Source: Paracoccus beibuensis
Lineage (GTDB): Bacteria; Pseudomonadota; Alphaproteobacteria; Rhodobacterales; Rhodobacteraceae
NCBI RefSeq assembly: GCF_026162625.1
Contig: NZ_JAOTBD010000019.1
Coordinates: forward strand, 1 to 64,000
Direction: 5' to 3'
Length of the DNA stretch: 64,000 bases
A program made the translations under genes and the position numbers. A model generated the notes under the pieces. That model searched no databases, was not told the origin of the DNA, and worked only from the letters and a program-made list of their open reading frames with translations. Shown piece by piece: positions 27,981 to 36,872 of the stretch (position 1 is its first letter; the number at the start of each line of letters is the position of its first letter).

Positions 27981-28729
27981 GGGACATCCAGGGAACCGCC
28001 CAATCGCGCGAGGACTTCGAGGCCAGGCTGCGCGCCATAGGGGCCGAACGCTATCACGACCGCCACCCGTTCCACGCCCGCCTGCACGGCGGCCAGTGCA
28101 CTCCGGACGAGGTGCGAGCCTGGGTCATCAACCGCTGGATGTACCAGTCGCGCATCCCGATGAAGGACGCGGCCTTCATGAGCCGGGTCGACGACCCTGC
28201 CCTGCGCCGCGCCTGGCGCAAGCGGATCGAGGATCATGACGGAGGCGCGACCGAGGGCGGCGGCATCCGCCGCTGGCTGGCCTTGGCCGAGGCGGTGGGG
28301 CTGGACCCCGACTATGTCGCCAGCGGCGTGGGGATCATGCCGGGGACCCGCTTTGCGGTGGATGCCTATGTCCGCTTCGTGCGGGACATGCCTCTGCTGG
28401 ACGCCGTCGCCGCCAGCCTGACCGAGCTGTTCGCGCCGAAGATCCACGCGCAACGGATCGAGGGGCTGCTGGCGCATTATGATTTCGCCGACGACAGCAG
28501 CCTGTCCTATTTCAAGAAGCGCCTGACCGAGGCGCCCGAGGACGTGAAGTTCGGCCTGGATTTCGTGCTGGCCCACGCCGACACGCTGGAAAAGCAGGAC
28601 GCGGCGGCGGCAGCCTTGACCTTCAAGACGGACGTATTGTGGGCGCAGTTGGACGCTCTGTGGCACGGCTATGTCGAAGGCAACATCCCCCCCGGCGCCT
28701 GGCGCCCCGGAGAGGGGATGCGCGCATGA
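27977..28729 (+). CDS. pqqC: Pyrroloquinoline-quinone synthase PqqC
   Basis: PqqC performs the final ring closure and eight-electron oxidation to PQQ without a metal. The 250-residue all-helical protein shows the family sequences RYHDRHPFHARLHGG, INRWMYQSRIPMKDAAF and RIEDHDG. The start is a GTG overlapping the pqqB stop. It overlaps pqqD by four bases (ATGA). Confidence 0.97.
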   Translation: MRDIQGTAQSREDFEARLRAIGAERYHDRHPFHARLHGGQCTPDEVRAWVINRWMYQSRIPMKDAAFMSRVDDPALRRAWRKRIEDHDGGATEGGGIRRWLALAEAVGLDPDYVASGVGIMPGTRFAVDAYVRFVRDMPLLDAVAASLTELFAPKIHAQRIEGLLAHYDFADDSSLSYFKKRLTEAPEDVKFGLDFVLAHADTLEKQDAAAAALTFKTDVLWAQLDALWHGYVEGNIPPGAWRPGEGMRA

Positions 28730-29019
28730 CCCCCCTGATCGAAGCCCATGACGTCCCCTACCTGCCCCGCGGCGTCAGGCTGCAGGGCGACCGCGTCCGC
28801 GGCATCCGCGTTCTGCAGGCCCCCGAACGCGCCATGCAGCTGGACCAGATCGGAGAGGCGATCCTGTCCGAGCTGGACGGCCGCCGCAGCATGGAGGCGA
28901 TCGTGGCGGGGCTGGCCGTGCGCTACAAGGCGCCGGCCGACCAGATCGCCGGAGACGTGCGCGATTTCCTGTCCGGATTGATCGAACGCCGCATGGTCTT
29001 CGTGAAGGACACGGCATGA
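28726..29019 (+). CDS. pqqD: PQQ biosynthesis chaperone PqqD
   Basis: PqqD binds the PqqA peptide and presents it to PqqE. The protein has 97 residues, with YLPRGVRLQGDRVRG near the start and LSELDGRRSMEAIVAGLA in the winged-helix RRE fold. It overlaps both pqqC and pqqE (ATGA at each junction), so the enzymes are translationally coupled. Confidence 0.96.
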   Translation: MTPLIEAHDVPYLPRGVRLQGDRVRGIRVLQAPERAMQLDQIGEAILSELDGRRSMEAIVAGLAVRYKAPADQIAGDVRDFLSGLIERRMVFVKDTA

Positions 29020-30152
29020 AGGACCTGGCAGAGCAGCCCCGCGACCTGGACGGCAACCCCGTCACCCCCGGCCTGCCCATGGCGATGCTGGCCGAAGTCA
29101 CGCATCGCTGCCCCCTAGCCTGCCCCTATTGCAGCAATCCCGTCGAACTGGTGCGCGCGCAATCCGAGATCAGCGCCGACGACTGGGGCCGGGTGTTCCG
29201 GCAGGCGGCCGACCTCGGCGTGCTGCAGGTCCACATCTCGGGCGGTGAACCGGGTGCGCGGCGCGACCTGGCGCAGATCGTGGCGCATGCGCGGGACGCG
29301 GGGCTGTATGTCAACCTCATCACTTCGGGGATCGGCATCACTCGCGAGCGGCTGGAGGAACTGGACCGCGCCGGCGTCGACCATGTCCAGCTGTCGTTGC
29401 AGGGCATCCGCCCCGACATGGCGGACCGGATCAGCGGCCATCCGGGGTCCTGGGACAAGAAGATGGGCTTTGCCGATTGGGTGACCGAGATCGGCTTTCC
29501 GCTGACCATCAACGCCGTCGTGCACCGCCAGAACATGGAACGCCTGCCCGACATGCTGGATCTGGCCGAACGGCTTGGCGCGCGCCGGATCGAGGTGGCG
29601 ACGGTGCAGTTCCACGGTTGGGCCGACCTGAACCGCGCCGCGCTCATGCCGACGCGCGAGCAGGCGGCCTTTGCCCGGCAGGTCGTGAACGACGCGCGCG
29701 TCCGGCTGCGCGGGCGGATGGTCATCGACTTCGTGCCCGCCGACCATCACGCAGTCTATCCCAAGGCCTGCATGGGGGGCTGGGGTTCGACCGGCCTGAA
29801 CGTCGGCCCCGACGGCACCGTCCTGCCCTGCCACGCGGCGCAGTCGATCACGTGGATGCAGTTCGAGAACGCGCAGCAGCGCAGCCTGTCGGACATCTGG
29901 CACCTGTCGGACAGCTTCAACGCCTTCCGCGGCACGTCCTGGATGCCGGAACCCTGCGCCAGCTGCGAACGCAAGACTGTCGATTTCGGCGGCTGCCGCT
30001 GTCAGGCGATGGCGCTGGCGGGCGATGCGCGGGCGACCGATCCGGTCTGTTCCAAGTCGCCGCTGCGGGCGCAGGTCGTCGCCCGGGCCGAGGAGGACGC
30101 GGCCGCCACGACGGCGGACTTCATCTATCGGAGGATGAAAAAGGGAGGATAG
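29016..30152 (+). CDS. pqqE: PqqA peptide cyclase, radical SAM PqqE
   Basis: PqqE forms the carbon-carbon bond between Glu and Tyr of PqqA. The 378-residue protein carries the radical SAM motif HRCPLACPYC (Cys32, Cys36, Cys39), HISGGEPG and a C-terminal SPASM domain with CHAA and PCASCERKTVDFGGCRCQA, which bind further iron-sulfur clusters. It is the last biosynthetic gene, and four bases later the SoxYZ-like carrier gene begins. Confidence 0.97.
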   Translation: MKDLAEQPRDLDGNPVTPGLPMAMLAEVTHRCPLACPYCSNPVELVRAQSEISADDWGRVFRQAADLGVLQVHISGGEPGARRDLAQIVAHARDAGLYVNLITSGIGITRERLEELDRAGVDHVQLSLQGIRPDMADRISGHPGSWDKKMGFADWVTEIGFPLTINAVVHRQNMERLPDMLDLAERLGARRIEVATVQFHGWADLNRAALMPTREQAAFARQVVNDARVRLRGRMVIDFVPADHHAVYPKACMGGWGSTGLNVGPDGTVLPCHAAQSITWMQFENAQQRSLSDIWHLSDSFNAFRGTSWMPEPCASCERKTVDFGGCRCQAMALAGDARATDPVCSKSPLRAQVVARAEEDAAATTADFIYRRMKKGG

Positions 30153-30156
30153 GAGG

Positions 30157-30936
30157 ATGAGACTCTGGCTGACCCTTGGCGCGGTCCTGCTGGCCGCGCC
30201 TGCCCTGGCGCAGGACAACCCCCTGCAGCCGTCGCCGACCTGGGACGACCTGCGCGTGTCGGTCATCGGGCTGGAGGCGGAGCCGCCGGTCGATCCGGCC
30301 GTGCTGGACCTCGACGCCCCCATGCGGGCGCATGAGGCGGCCATTGTGCCCATACGCCTGACCCAGCCTGCGCATGCGCCGGCAGTGACGGCAACGACCT
30401 TGGTGATCGACGAAAATCCGGCCCCGGTTGCGGCCGAGTACACCTTCGGGCAGGCGCTGATGCCCCTGGACTTCGAGGTGCGGGTCCGCGTCGACAGCTA
30501 TTCCGACGTCCGCGCCATCGCCACGCTGGCGAACGGCGCGCCGGTGATGGCGGGGCGTTTCGTCAAGGCGGCCGGCGGCTGTTCGGCGCCCGCGGGCAAG
30601 GACATGGCCGCCGTGAAGGACACGATGGGACAGATGCGCTGGCGCACCGCGATCGAGGGTGACCGCAGCATCGGCACGCTGATGATCCGGCACCCGAACT
30701 TCTCGGGGCTGCAGCGCGACCAGGTGACGCTGCTGAACATCCCGGCACATTTCATCGACCGGCTGGAGGTGCGCCAGGGCGAGGAGCTGCTGTTCACCAT
30801 GGCGGCTGGCATTTCCGTCAGCGAGGACCCGGTCTTCCGCTTCGCCTTTGACTCCGATGGCCAGCCCATCCACGTCCATGTCGAAGACACGGAGGGCAAT
30901 ATCTGGGACCAAACGTTCGACTCCGTCAGCGGGTGA
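30157..30936 (+). CDS. Quinoprotein dehydrogenase-associated SoxYZ-like carrier
   Basis: This 259-residue exported protein has a clear signal (WLTLGAVLLAAPALAQ). It combines a SoxY-like part containing the conserved Cys motif GGCSAPAGKD, the counterpart of the SoxY swinging-arm GGCGG, with a SoxZ-like part (ISVSEDPVFRFAF). Fused proteins of this kind are found with PQQ dehydrogenases rather than sulfur oxidation. Its Cys may carry a covalent intermediate in the periplasm. GGAGGATAGGAGG precedes the start, and it belongs to the pqq transcript. A SoxH-like hydrolase lies at the other end of the cluster. Confidence 0.85.
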   Translation: MRLWLTLGAVLLAAPALAQDNPLQPSPTWDDLRVSVIGLEAEPPVDPAVLDLDAPMRAHEAAIVPIRLTQPAHAPAVTATTLVIDENPAPVAAEYTFGQALMPLDFEVRVRVDSYSDVRAIATLANGAPVMAGRFVKAAGGCSAPAGKDMAAVKDTMGQMRWRTAIEGDRSIGTLMIRHPNFSGLQRDQVTLLNIPAHFIDRLEVRQGEELLFTMAAGISVSEDPVFRFAFDSDGQPIHVHVEDTEGNIWDQTFDSVSG

Positions 30937-30985
30937 CGCCCAAGCAGCAAGAGGTCCTCGTCCCACCTTTGTCTTGGCAAGGCGC

Positions 30986-31013
30986 TTGCTTTAACGGCAA
31001 CCGTCCCTAAACT
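30986..31013 (+). promoter_or_regulatory. Putative promoter of the regulatory trio
   Basis: TTGCTT (30986-30991) and TAAACT (31008-31013) are 16 bases apart, about 58 bases before the response regulator start. Confidence 0.4.
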
Positions 31014-31070
31014 GTCACATGCGGTCGCACCTTGGAGGAGGAGCGGGCCGCTGCAACAGGGAGGAATGCC

Positions 31071-31778
31071 ATGACCGCAGCCGCCATGCAGGCGCGTCCT
31101 GTGTCGTCACCGCGACCCACCGCAGATCAGGTCCGCGAGATTCTGATCGTGGACGACCATCCGCTGATGTGTGACGCGCTGGCACTGACGCTGAAGATCA
31201 GTTTTGGCCTGAAGAACGTCCGCACCGCCCGCAGCCTTGCTGCGGCGGTGGAGCAGATCCGCATGCAGGGTGCGCCCGACGCGGTGATTCTGGACCTGAA
31301 CCTACCCGACGCGCGCGGCGCCGAAGGCATCGTGACATTGCGCCGGCAGCTGCCGGGCGTGCCGATCACCATGATCTCGGCGGATCTGGAAGGCGCGATG
31401 ATATCGGCCGCGATGGCGGCGGGGGCGCAGGGATACATCAGCAAGTCGCTGTCGCGAGAGGCGCTGGTCGACAGCCTGCGCCGCATGTGGGAAGGCGAAC
31501 ACGTCACCCCCGAGTGCTATGACCCCGCCCGCGACGACGCCGGCGACGAGGCCAAGGCCGAACTGGCCCGCCGCTTCGCCACGCTGACACCGCAGCAGAT
31601 GAAGATCCTGCGGCTGATTTGCCAAGGCAAGGCCAACAAGGAGATCAGCTATGAGCTGTCGATCGCCGAGGCCACGGTGAAGACCCACATCACGGCGATC
31701 ATGTCCAAGATCAATGCGCGCCGCCGCACCCAGGCAGTGCTGCTGGCGAACTCCGTCCGGCTGTTCGAGGCCGGTTGA
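31071..31778 (+). CDS. NarL/LuxR-family response regulator
   Basis: This 235-residue regulator has a receiver domain (ILIVDDHPLM with Asp28/29, phosphoacceptor Asp75 in VILDLNLPD, Lys in YISKSLSREAL) and a C-terminal LuxR helix-turn-helix (LTPQQMKILRLICQGKANKEISYELSIAEATVKTHI, from about 165). The ATG at 31071 after GGGAGG is chosen over an upstream GTG. It precedes a FIST protein and a hybrid kinase in one operon. Regulators of this type control quinoprotein alcohol oxidation in other bacteria (AgmR/ErbR in Pseudomonas, FlhR in Paracoccus), so control of PQQ dehydrogenases is likely here. Confidence 0.9.
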   Translation: MTAAAMQARPVSSPRPTADQVREILIVDDHPLMCDALALTLKISFGLKNVRTARSLAAAVEQIRMQGAPDAVILDLNLPDARGAEGIVTLRRQLPGVPITMISADLEGAMISAAMAAGAQGYISKSLSREALVDSLRRMWEGEHVTPECYDPARDDAGDEAKAELARRFATLTPQQMKILRLICQGKANKEISYELSIAEATVKTHITAIMSKINARRRTQAVLLANSVRLFEAG

Positions 31779-32938
31779 TGAATACCGGCCCGGTGGCGAA
31801 GGAGGGCGCAACCGGGCCGGTTGCTGTGCAGGCCGACCGCGGCGGGATCGACCTGGTCCCGACCTTGCTGGACGGCCTGCGCGGCACCAATCCCGCCCTG
31901 GTGCTGCTGTTCGGCGCCGCAGGCGACGGGCTTGCCGCCCTGCACGAGGCCCTGGCGGCCGAGCTCCCGACCGATTGCGTGATCGTCGGATGCTCATCCG
32001 CCGGAGAGATCGGGCCGGGCGGCTATGCCTCGGGCAGCGTGGTCGCGATCGGGTTCCCGGTCCGCCATTTCCGCGCCACGGCTCTGACGCTGCCCGAGCT
32101 TGCGTCGCTGCCGGTCTCGGATTGGATGGCGCGCCTTCGGGCGATGCACCGCGACTTTGGCACCGACCCGGCGCGACGGCTGTTCGGCCTGCTGCTGGTC
32201 GACGGCCTGGCGGGACAGGAGGACGCGCTGGTGGCGACGCTGGACGCGGCCCTGCCATCGGTCCCGGTGCTCGGCGGGTCTGCGGGGGACGGGCTGGATT
32301 TCCGTCATACCTCTCTGCTGGCCGAGGGCCGGGTGCAGTCGAACATGGCGGTGTTCGTGCTGGTCGAAACGGACCTGGACATCGCCGAGATCACCTTCGC
32401 GCATTTCAGCCCCACGCCGACCCGCGCCGTCGTCACGGCCGCGATCCCCGAAAAGCGCCGCATCCTGGAGCTGAACGCAGAACCCGCGGCCGATGAATAT
32501 GCGCGCCTGACCGGCCTGCCGCGCACCGAGTTGACGCCGCCCGAATTCGCGCGCCACCCCCTGCTGTTGCGCATGGGCCGGCGCCACCATGTCCGTGCCA
32601 TCAGCGCGATCACCGACGACGGCGGGCTGTCCCTGATGTCGGCCATCGACACCGGAACGATCCTGACCCTCGGCCGGGCCGAGGACATGACGCGCGGCTT
32701 CGCCGATGCGCTCGACGCGCTGCCCCGGCCGCCGCTGATGATCCTGGGCTTCGATTGCATCCTGCGTCGCCTGGCGCTGGAACGCGCGGGCCTGATCGGC
32801 TGCATGTCCGACATCTATCGCCGCCACCGCGTCGCCGGGTTCAACACCTATGGCGAACAGCACAGCGGCATGCACGTGAACCAGACCTTCGTCGGCCTGG
32901 CCTTTCTGGACCCCGGCGGGGGTGTCGATGCTGCGTGA
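31778..32938 (+). CDS. FIST-domain sensor protein
   Basis: This 386-residue soluble protein is of the FIST family. FIST_N features are ALVLLFGAAGDGLAALHEAL, CVIVGCSSAGEIGPGGY and VPVLGGSAGDGLDF. FIST_C features are AEITFAHFSPTP, HPLLLRMG, ILTLGRAEDM, LILGFDC-like, and GFNTYGEQHSGMHVNQTF. It overlaps the response regulator (TGATG) and the hybrid kinase. In gammaproteobacteria, FIST proteins paired with NahK-type hybrid kinases (NosP) bind haem and sense nitric oxide. That pairing is the best model for this one, but haem binding cannot be judged from sequence alone. Confidence 0.85.
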   Translation: MNTGPVAKEGATGPVAVQADRGGIDLVPTLLDGLRGTNPALVLLFGAAGDGLAALHEALAAELPTDCVIVGCSSAGEIGPGGYASGSVVAIGFPVRHFRATALTLPELASLPVSDWMARLRAMHRDFGTDPARRLFGLLLVDGLAGQEDALVATLDAALPSVPVLGGSAGDGLDFRHTSLLAEGRVQSNMAVFVLVETDLDIAEITFAHFSPTPTRAVVTAAIPEKRRILELNAEPAADEYARLTGLPRTELTPPEFARHPLLLRMGRRHHVRAISAITDDGGLSLMSAIDTGTILTLGRAEDMTRGFADALDALPRPPLMILGFDCILRRLALERAGLIGCMSDIYRRHRVAGFNTYGEQHSGMHVNQTFVGLAFLDPGGGVDAA

Positions 32939-34250
32939 GGACGATCCGCCGGCCAGGCAGATCGAGAAGCTGACCCGGATCAACCAGGTGCTGATCGACC
33001 GCATCGACCGGCTGGAGGAATCGCGCGGCTCGGCGTGGTCGATGTTCCAGGCGGCCGTCGCGCTGGAGCAGGAGGTCCTGGCCCGCACACGCGACCTGGA
33101 ACGCGCCATGGCCGACCTGTCGCAAAGGAACCGCGAACTGGCGGTGGCCCGCGCGGCGGCCGAAGAGGCGAACCGCTCGAAGACCCGTTTCCTGCGCGCG
33201 GCCAGCCACGACCTGCTGCAGCCGCTCTCGGCCGCGCGGCTGTTCCTGTCGGCGCTGGCCGACACTCGGATGGATGAACACCAGGCTGAACTGACCGACC
33301 GCCTTGGCGGCGCCTTCGAATCAGTCGAGCAGTTGATGCACGCGGTGCTGGACATCTCGCGGCTGGACAGCCAGCGGATCGAGTTCAACCGCCAGCCCGT
33401 CGCGCTGGGAGAACTGTTTCGTCGCTTGGCCACTGAATACGCGCCGCTGGCCGAGGCCAAGGGCCTGCGGCTGACCTTCGTCCCGACCGGCACCGTTGTC
33501 GAAAGCGACCCGATCTTCCTGCGCCGCATCGCCCAGAACCTGGTCTCGAACGCGATCAAGTACACGCAGCGCGGCGGCGTGGTCGTGGGCGCGCGCCGTC
33601 GGGGCGGGATGTGCTGGCTCTGCGTCTATGACAGCGGGATGGGCATTCCGGCCGTGGACCGGAACCGCATCTTCGACGAATTCCAGCGGCTGGCGCATGA
33701 TTCGGGCACTCCCGGCATGGGCCTTGGCCTGTCGATCGTCCGGCGGGCCTGCGCCAAGCTGGGCCATCCGCTGAGCCTGCACTCCGAGGCGATGCGCGGC
33801 ACCGTCTTCCGTGTCGGGCTGCCGCTGATCGACGGCGGCCCCGAGCCAGCGCCCCGCGCCGTCGACACCGCCATGCTGGCGCTGCGCGGGCGCGTGGCGC
33901 TGGTGGTCGAAAACGACCTCGACATGCGCCGCGGATACGAGATGATCCTGCGCGACCGCCTCGGCATGGTGCCCCGCATTGCCGGCGACACCGCCGAAGC
34001 CTTGGCCACGATGGGAGAGGAACCTCCGGACGTGATCCTTGCCGACTATCACCTTGAAAACGGCGAGACCGGTTTTGCCGCCGTCGAGGCGCTTCGTGCG
34101 GCGTCGGACCGTCCGGTGCCGGCGGTGATGATCACCGCGCATCGCGATCCGGCCATTGCCCGCGTTTGCGCGGCCATGGATGTGCATCTTCTGGAAAAGC
34201 CGGTGCGGCCGGCCGAACTGGCCGAGATGCTGGGCCGGCTTATGGCGTAA
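32922..34250 (+). CDS. Hybrid sensor histidine kinase (NahK-like)
   Basis: This kinase has about 442 residues. It has no membrane segment and no PAS domain, only an N-terminal coiled-coil-like stretch (KLTRINQVLIDRIDRLEESR). The H-box FLRAASHDLLQPLSAARLFL carries His96. The ATPase domain has NLVSNAIKYT, DSGMGIP and GMGLGLSIV. A C-terminal receiver shows VVENDLDM and the phosphoacceptor region VILADYHLENG. Lacking its own sensor, it probably receives its signal from the adjacent FIST protein. The GTG at 32922 overlaps the FIST gene by 17 bases; an ATG at 32928 is the alternative start. Confidence 0.9.
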   Translation: MSMLREDDPPARQIEKLTRINQVLIDRIDRLEESRGSAWSMFQAAVALEQEVLARTRDLERAMADLSQRNRELAVARAAAEEANRSKTRFLRAASHDLLQPLSAARLFLSALADTRMDEHQAELTDRLGGAFESVEQLMHAVLDISRLDSQRIEFNRQPVALGELFRRLATEYAPLAEAKGLRLTFVPTGTVVESDPIFLRRIAQNLVSNAIKYTQRGGVVVGARRRGGMCWLCVYDSGMGIPAVDRNRIFDEFQRLAHDSGTPGMGLGLSIVRRACAKLGHPLSLHSEAMRGTVFRVGLPLIDGGPEPAPRAVDTAMLALRGRVALVVENDLDMRRGYEMILRDRLGMVPRIAGDTAEALATMGEEPPDVILADYHLENGETGFAAVEALRAASDRPVPAVMITAHRDPAIARVCAAMDVHLLEKPVRPAELAEMLGRLMA

Positions 34251-34260
34251 GACCAAGGGT

Positions 34261-34310
34261 TGATGCGTCACGTGGCAGGGCTTGCGCCGGGCTTTGACTG
34301 CCACGCATCA
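34261..34310. repeat. Bulged inverted repeat in the intergenic region
   Basis: TGATGCG (34261-34267) pairs with CGCATCA (34304-34310), and TGGCAG (34273-34278) pairs with CTGCCA (34298-34303), with a 5-base bulge on one side and a 19-base loop. The structure starts ten bases after the kinase stop. It may end the regulatory transcript or act on the next gene. Confidence 0.55.
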
Positions 34311-34338
34311 TGTTCCGACAAGAGTGGGAGGACATACC

Positions 34339-34953
34339 ATGAAACGCGCCATCGCAGCAGCCTTGTGGCTGGGGCTTGCCGCCCTGTCGCCGCAGCCGCT
34401 TCTGGCTGCCGAAGCGGGCGATGCGGTCTTCGCCGAACGCGGCCCGTGGAACCTGGGCCAGGACCGCTTGGCCTATCGCATGACCATCGAGGGTCCGGCT
34501 GCGGAAGGGTTCCAGCCCACGGCCGACGGCGCCCTGACGCTGTCCGAAGTCGTCGACCCCAGCGACCAGCAACCGGTGCTGGAACTGAACCAGAAGACCG
34601 AAACCCGCGACCGCAAGATCGGGCCCTTCCCGGTTTCGGGCGGCGACCCGGTACTGACCTTCTTCCTGGAACAGACCGCGCGCGACATGGCCGCGCTGAC
34701 CGGCGGCAGCCCCGATTACATCCGCAACCGGATGAAGGACGCGCTGTTCCGGGGCGGAGAGATCGCCCGCAACGGCGAGACGACCACCGCCACCTTCCAT
34801 CCTTTCGAGGACGACCCGAACGCCGCCCGCATGCACGGTTTCCAGACGCTGACCCTGACTTTCGTCATGGGCGATCCGGCCGACCCGATCCAGGAGTTGC
34901 GCGCCGCCACGGCCGAGACTCCGGGCTATCGCAACGAACTGGTGCTTGAATGA
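34339..34953 (+). CDS. Exported protein of unknown function
   Basis: This 204-residue protein has a Sec signal (ALWLGLAALSPQPLLAAEA). The mature part has no Cys and no recognised domain; visible blocks are FAERGPWNLGQDRLAYRM, ELNQKTETRDRKIGPFPVSGGDPVLTFFLEQT, YIRNRMKDALFRGG and MHGFQTLTLTFVMGDP. It follows the regulatory trio and overlaps the next small exported protein, so it likely works in the periplasm on quinoprotein metabolism. No function is claimed. The ATG follows GGGAGG. Confidence 0.8.
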   Translation: MKRAIAAALWLGLAALSPQPLLAAEAGDAVFAERGPWNLGQDRLAYRMTIEGPAAEGFQPTADGALTLSEVVDPSDQQPVLELNQKTETRDRKIGPFPVSGGDPVLTFFLEQTARDMAALTGGSPDYIRNRMKDALFRGGEIARNGETTTATFHPFEDDPNAARMHGFQTLTLTFVMGDPADPIQELRAATAETPGYRNELVLE

Positions 34954-35333
34954 CCCGGCAAACATGCTTTGGCCGGACCCTGCTACCTCACTGGTCTGCC
35001 GGGCTTGCCGCGCTGGCTCTGCTGGCATCCCACGCGGCGCCGGTGGGCGCGCAGGCCGTCAACGACTATCCGACCAACGCGCGGGCCGAGTACGTGTTTG
35101 CCTGCATGGCCGCGAACGGGCAGACGCGCGACATGCTGGACCGCTGCTCTTGCGCCGTCGACCGTATCGCCGAAGTCCTGCCCTATCGCGACTATGTCAG
35201 CGCCGAAACGGTCCTGCGCATGCGGCAGACGACCGGTGAGCGGGCGGGCATGTTCCGGGGCATGGCGGCGCTGACGGAAACCGTGGCCACCTTGCGGCGC
35301 GCCGAGGCCGAGGCCGAGATCATCTGCTTCTGA
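34950..35333 (+). CDS. Small exported Cys-containing protein of unknown function
   Basis: This 127-residue protein has an N-terminal hydrophobic segment (AGLAALALLASHAAPVGAQA). The mature part begins NDYPTNARAEYVFACMAANG, then DRCSCAVDRIA, and ends IICF, giving four Cys that may form disulfides. It overlaps the preceding gene by four bases (ATGA) and ends next to the convergent ubiB. I do not recognise a functional family, but its place suggests a quinoprotein accessory role. Confidence 0.75.
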   Translation: MTRQTCFGRTLLPHWSAGLAALALLASHAAPVGAQAVNDYPTNARAEYVFACMAANGQTRDMLDRCSCAVDRIAEVLPYRDYVSAETVLRMRQTTGERAGMFRGMAALTETVATLRRAEAEAEIICF

Positions 35334-36869
35334 TCAGGCCAGCGCCAGGCCGATGCCAGCCCCTGCCGCCAGCGCCAGCACCGTCACCAGCCACAAGGGC
35401 AGCGCGGGGCGGGGCTGGATCAGGGTCAGGCGCGCCTCCTCGGGATGGGCGCGGTCCCACAGGATCTGCTCGATGATGCGGGGCAGCAACGGGCCATAGC
35501 GGCCGACGGTCTGCGCCACCTGGCTCAGGTCGTGCAGCGCCGCCTTGGGGCCGATGCCTGCCTTGATATAGTCCGACACGACCGGCTTGGCCGCGTCCCA
35601 GATGTTCAGCTGCGGGTCGAGCGAGCGGGCCACGCCCTCGACCACGACCATGGTTCGCTGCAGCAGGATCAGCTCGGTCCGGGTGGGCATGCCGAAGCGT
35701 TCGGTCACCTCGAACAGGTATGACAGCAGGTTGGCCATGCTGATCCGGCTGGCATCGGCGCCGAAGATCGGTTCGCCCACCGCGCGCAGCGCGCGGGCGA
35801 AGGCGGCCTCGTCCCGGTCGCGGGGCACGTAGCCCGCTTCGAAATGGACGCGGGCCACCATGCGATAATCGCGCTGGATGAAGCCATAGATGATCTGCGC
35901 ATAGACCCGGCGGGTATAGTCGTCGATCTCTCCCATGATGCCGAAGTCATAGGCGATGATGTCGCCGTTCGCCGCCACCTTGAGGTTGCCGTGATGCATG
36001 TCGGCATGGAAGAACCCGTCGCGCAGCGCGTGCGACAGGAACAGCTGGATCACCCGGCGGGCCAGGTCGGTCGTGTCGTGACCCGCGGCAAGCAGCGCCT
36101 GGGGGTCGCCCATCGGCAGACCCTCCGCCCAATCGGCGGTAAGAACCCGACGGCTGGACAGCGCCCAATGCGGCAGCGGCACCTGAAACCCGGTATCGCG
36201 CGCGGTATTTTCGGCGAATTCCGACGCGGCAGCGGCTTCCAGGCGTAGATCCTGTTCGCCGGTCACGGTCTGTTCAAAGTGGCGGACCACGTCGCGGGGT
36301 CGCAGACGGCGGGTCGACGGCGACAGCATCTCGATCAGCCGGGCGCCGAAGTGAAAAGCGTCGATGTCGCGCCTGAAGGCGGCGCCGATGCCGGGACGCA
36401 CGACCTTGACGGCGACCTCGCGCCCCGTTTCTCGCACGCGGGCGCGGTGGACCTGCGCGATCGAGGCCGCCGCCACCGGTTCCGAAAATTCCGAAAAGAG
36501 CTGGTCGACGGGGGCGCGCAACTCAGCCGCCACGGCCTCTTTCGCGACACGCGTCGGGAACGGCGGCAGGCGGTCCTGCAGCATGCGCAGCTGCCCGGCA
36601 AGTTCAGGCCCCACCACGTCGGCGCGGGTCGAGAGGATCTGCCCGAACTTGATATACGCCGGACCCAGCGCGGTGATCGCGCGCGTGATCGGCGGCAGCG
36701 CCGGGTCGCCGCGATAGCCCATCCAGCGGAACGGCCAACCCAGAACCCGCGCCGCCAGCCGCAGCCGCACCGGCGCATCGACCGCGTTCAGAACGGCGGC
36801 CATGGCGCCCGTGCGTTCAAAGGTGGCGCCGGTGCGGATCAGCCGCAGGATGTTGTGTGGTCCGCGCAC
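35334..36869 (-). CDS. ubiB: UbiB, ubiquinone biosynthesis ATPase/kinase-like protein
   Basis: UbiB is an atypical kinase-like ATPase required for ubiquinone assembly. The 511-residue protein has the family marks YIKFGQILSTRADVVG (KxGQ), AAASIAQVHRA (A-rich loop), EQDLRLEAAAASEF, HADMHHGNLKV and YDFGIMGEID, and a C-terminal membrane helix (LWLVTVLALAAGAGIGLAL). It follows ubiE by three bases in the same operon. Confidence 0.96.
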   Translation of the reverse strand: MRGPHNILRLIRTGATFERTGAMAAVLNAVDAPVRLRLAARVLGWPFRWMGYRGDPALPPITRAITALGPAYIKFGQILSTRADVVGPELAGQLRMLQDRLPPFPTRVAKEAVAAELRAPVDQLFSEFSEPVAAASIAQVHRARVRETGREVAVKVVRPGIGAAFRRDIDAFHFGARLIEMLSPSTRRLRPRDVVRHFEQTVTGEQDLRLEAAAASEFAENTARDTGFQVPLPHWALSSRRVLTADWAEGLPMGDPQALLAAGHDTTDLARRVIQLFLSHALRDGFFHADMHHGNLKVAANGDIIAYDFGIMGEIDDYTRRVYAQIIYGFIQRDYRMVARVHFEAGYVPRDRDEAAFARALRAVGEPIFGADASRISMANLLSYLFEVTERFGMPTRTELILLQRTMVVVEGVARSLDPQLNIWDAAKPVVSDYIKAGIGPKAALHDLSQVAQTVGRYGPLLPRIIEQILWDRAHPEEARLTLIQPRPALPLWLVTVLALAAGAGIGLALA

Positions 36870-36872
36870 GCC

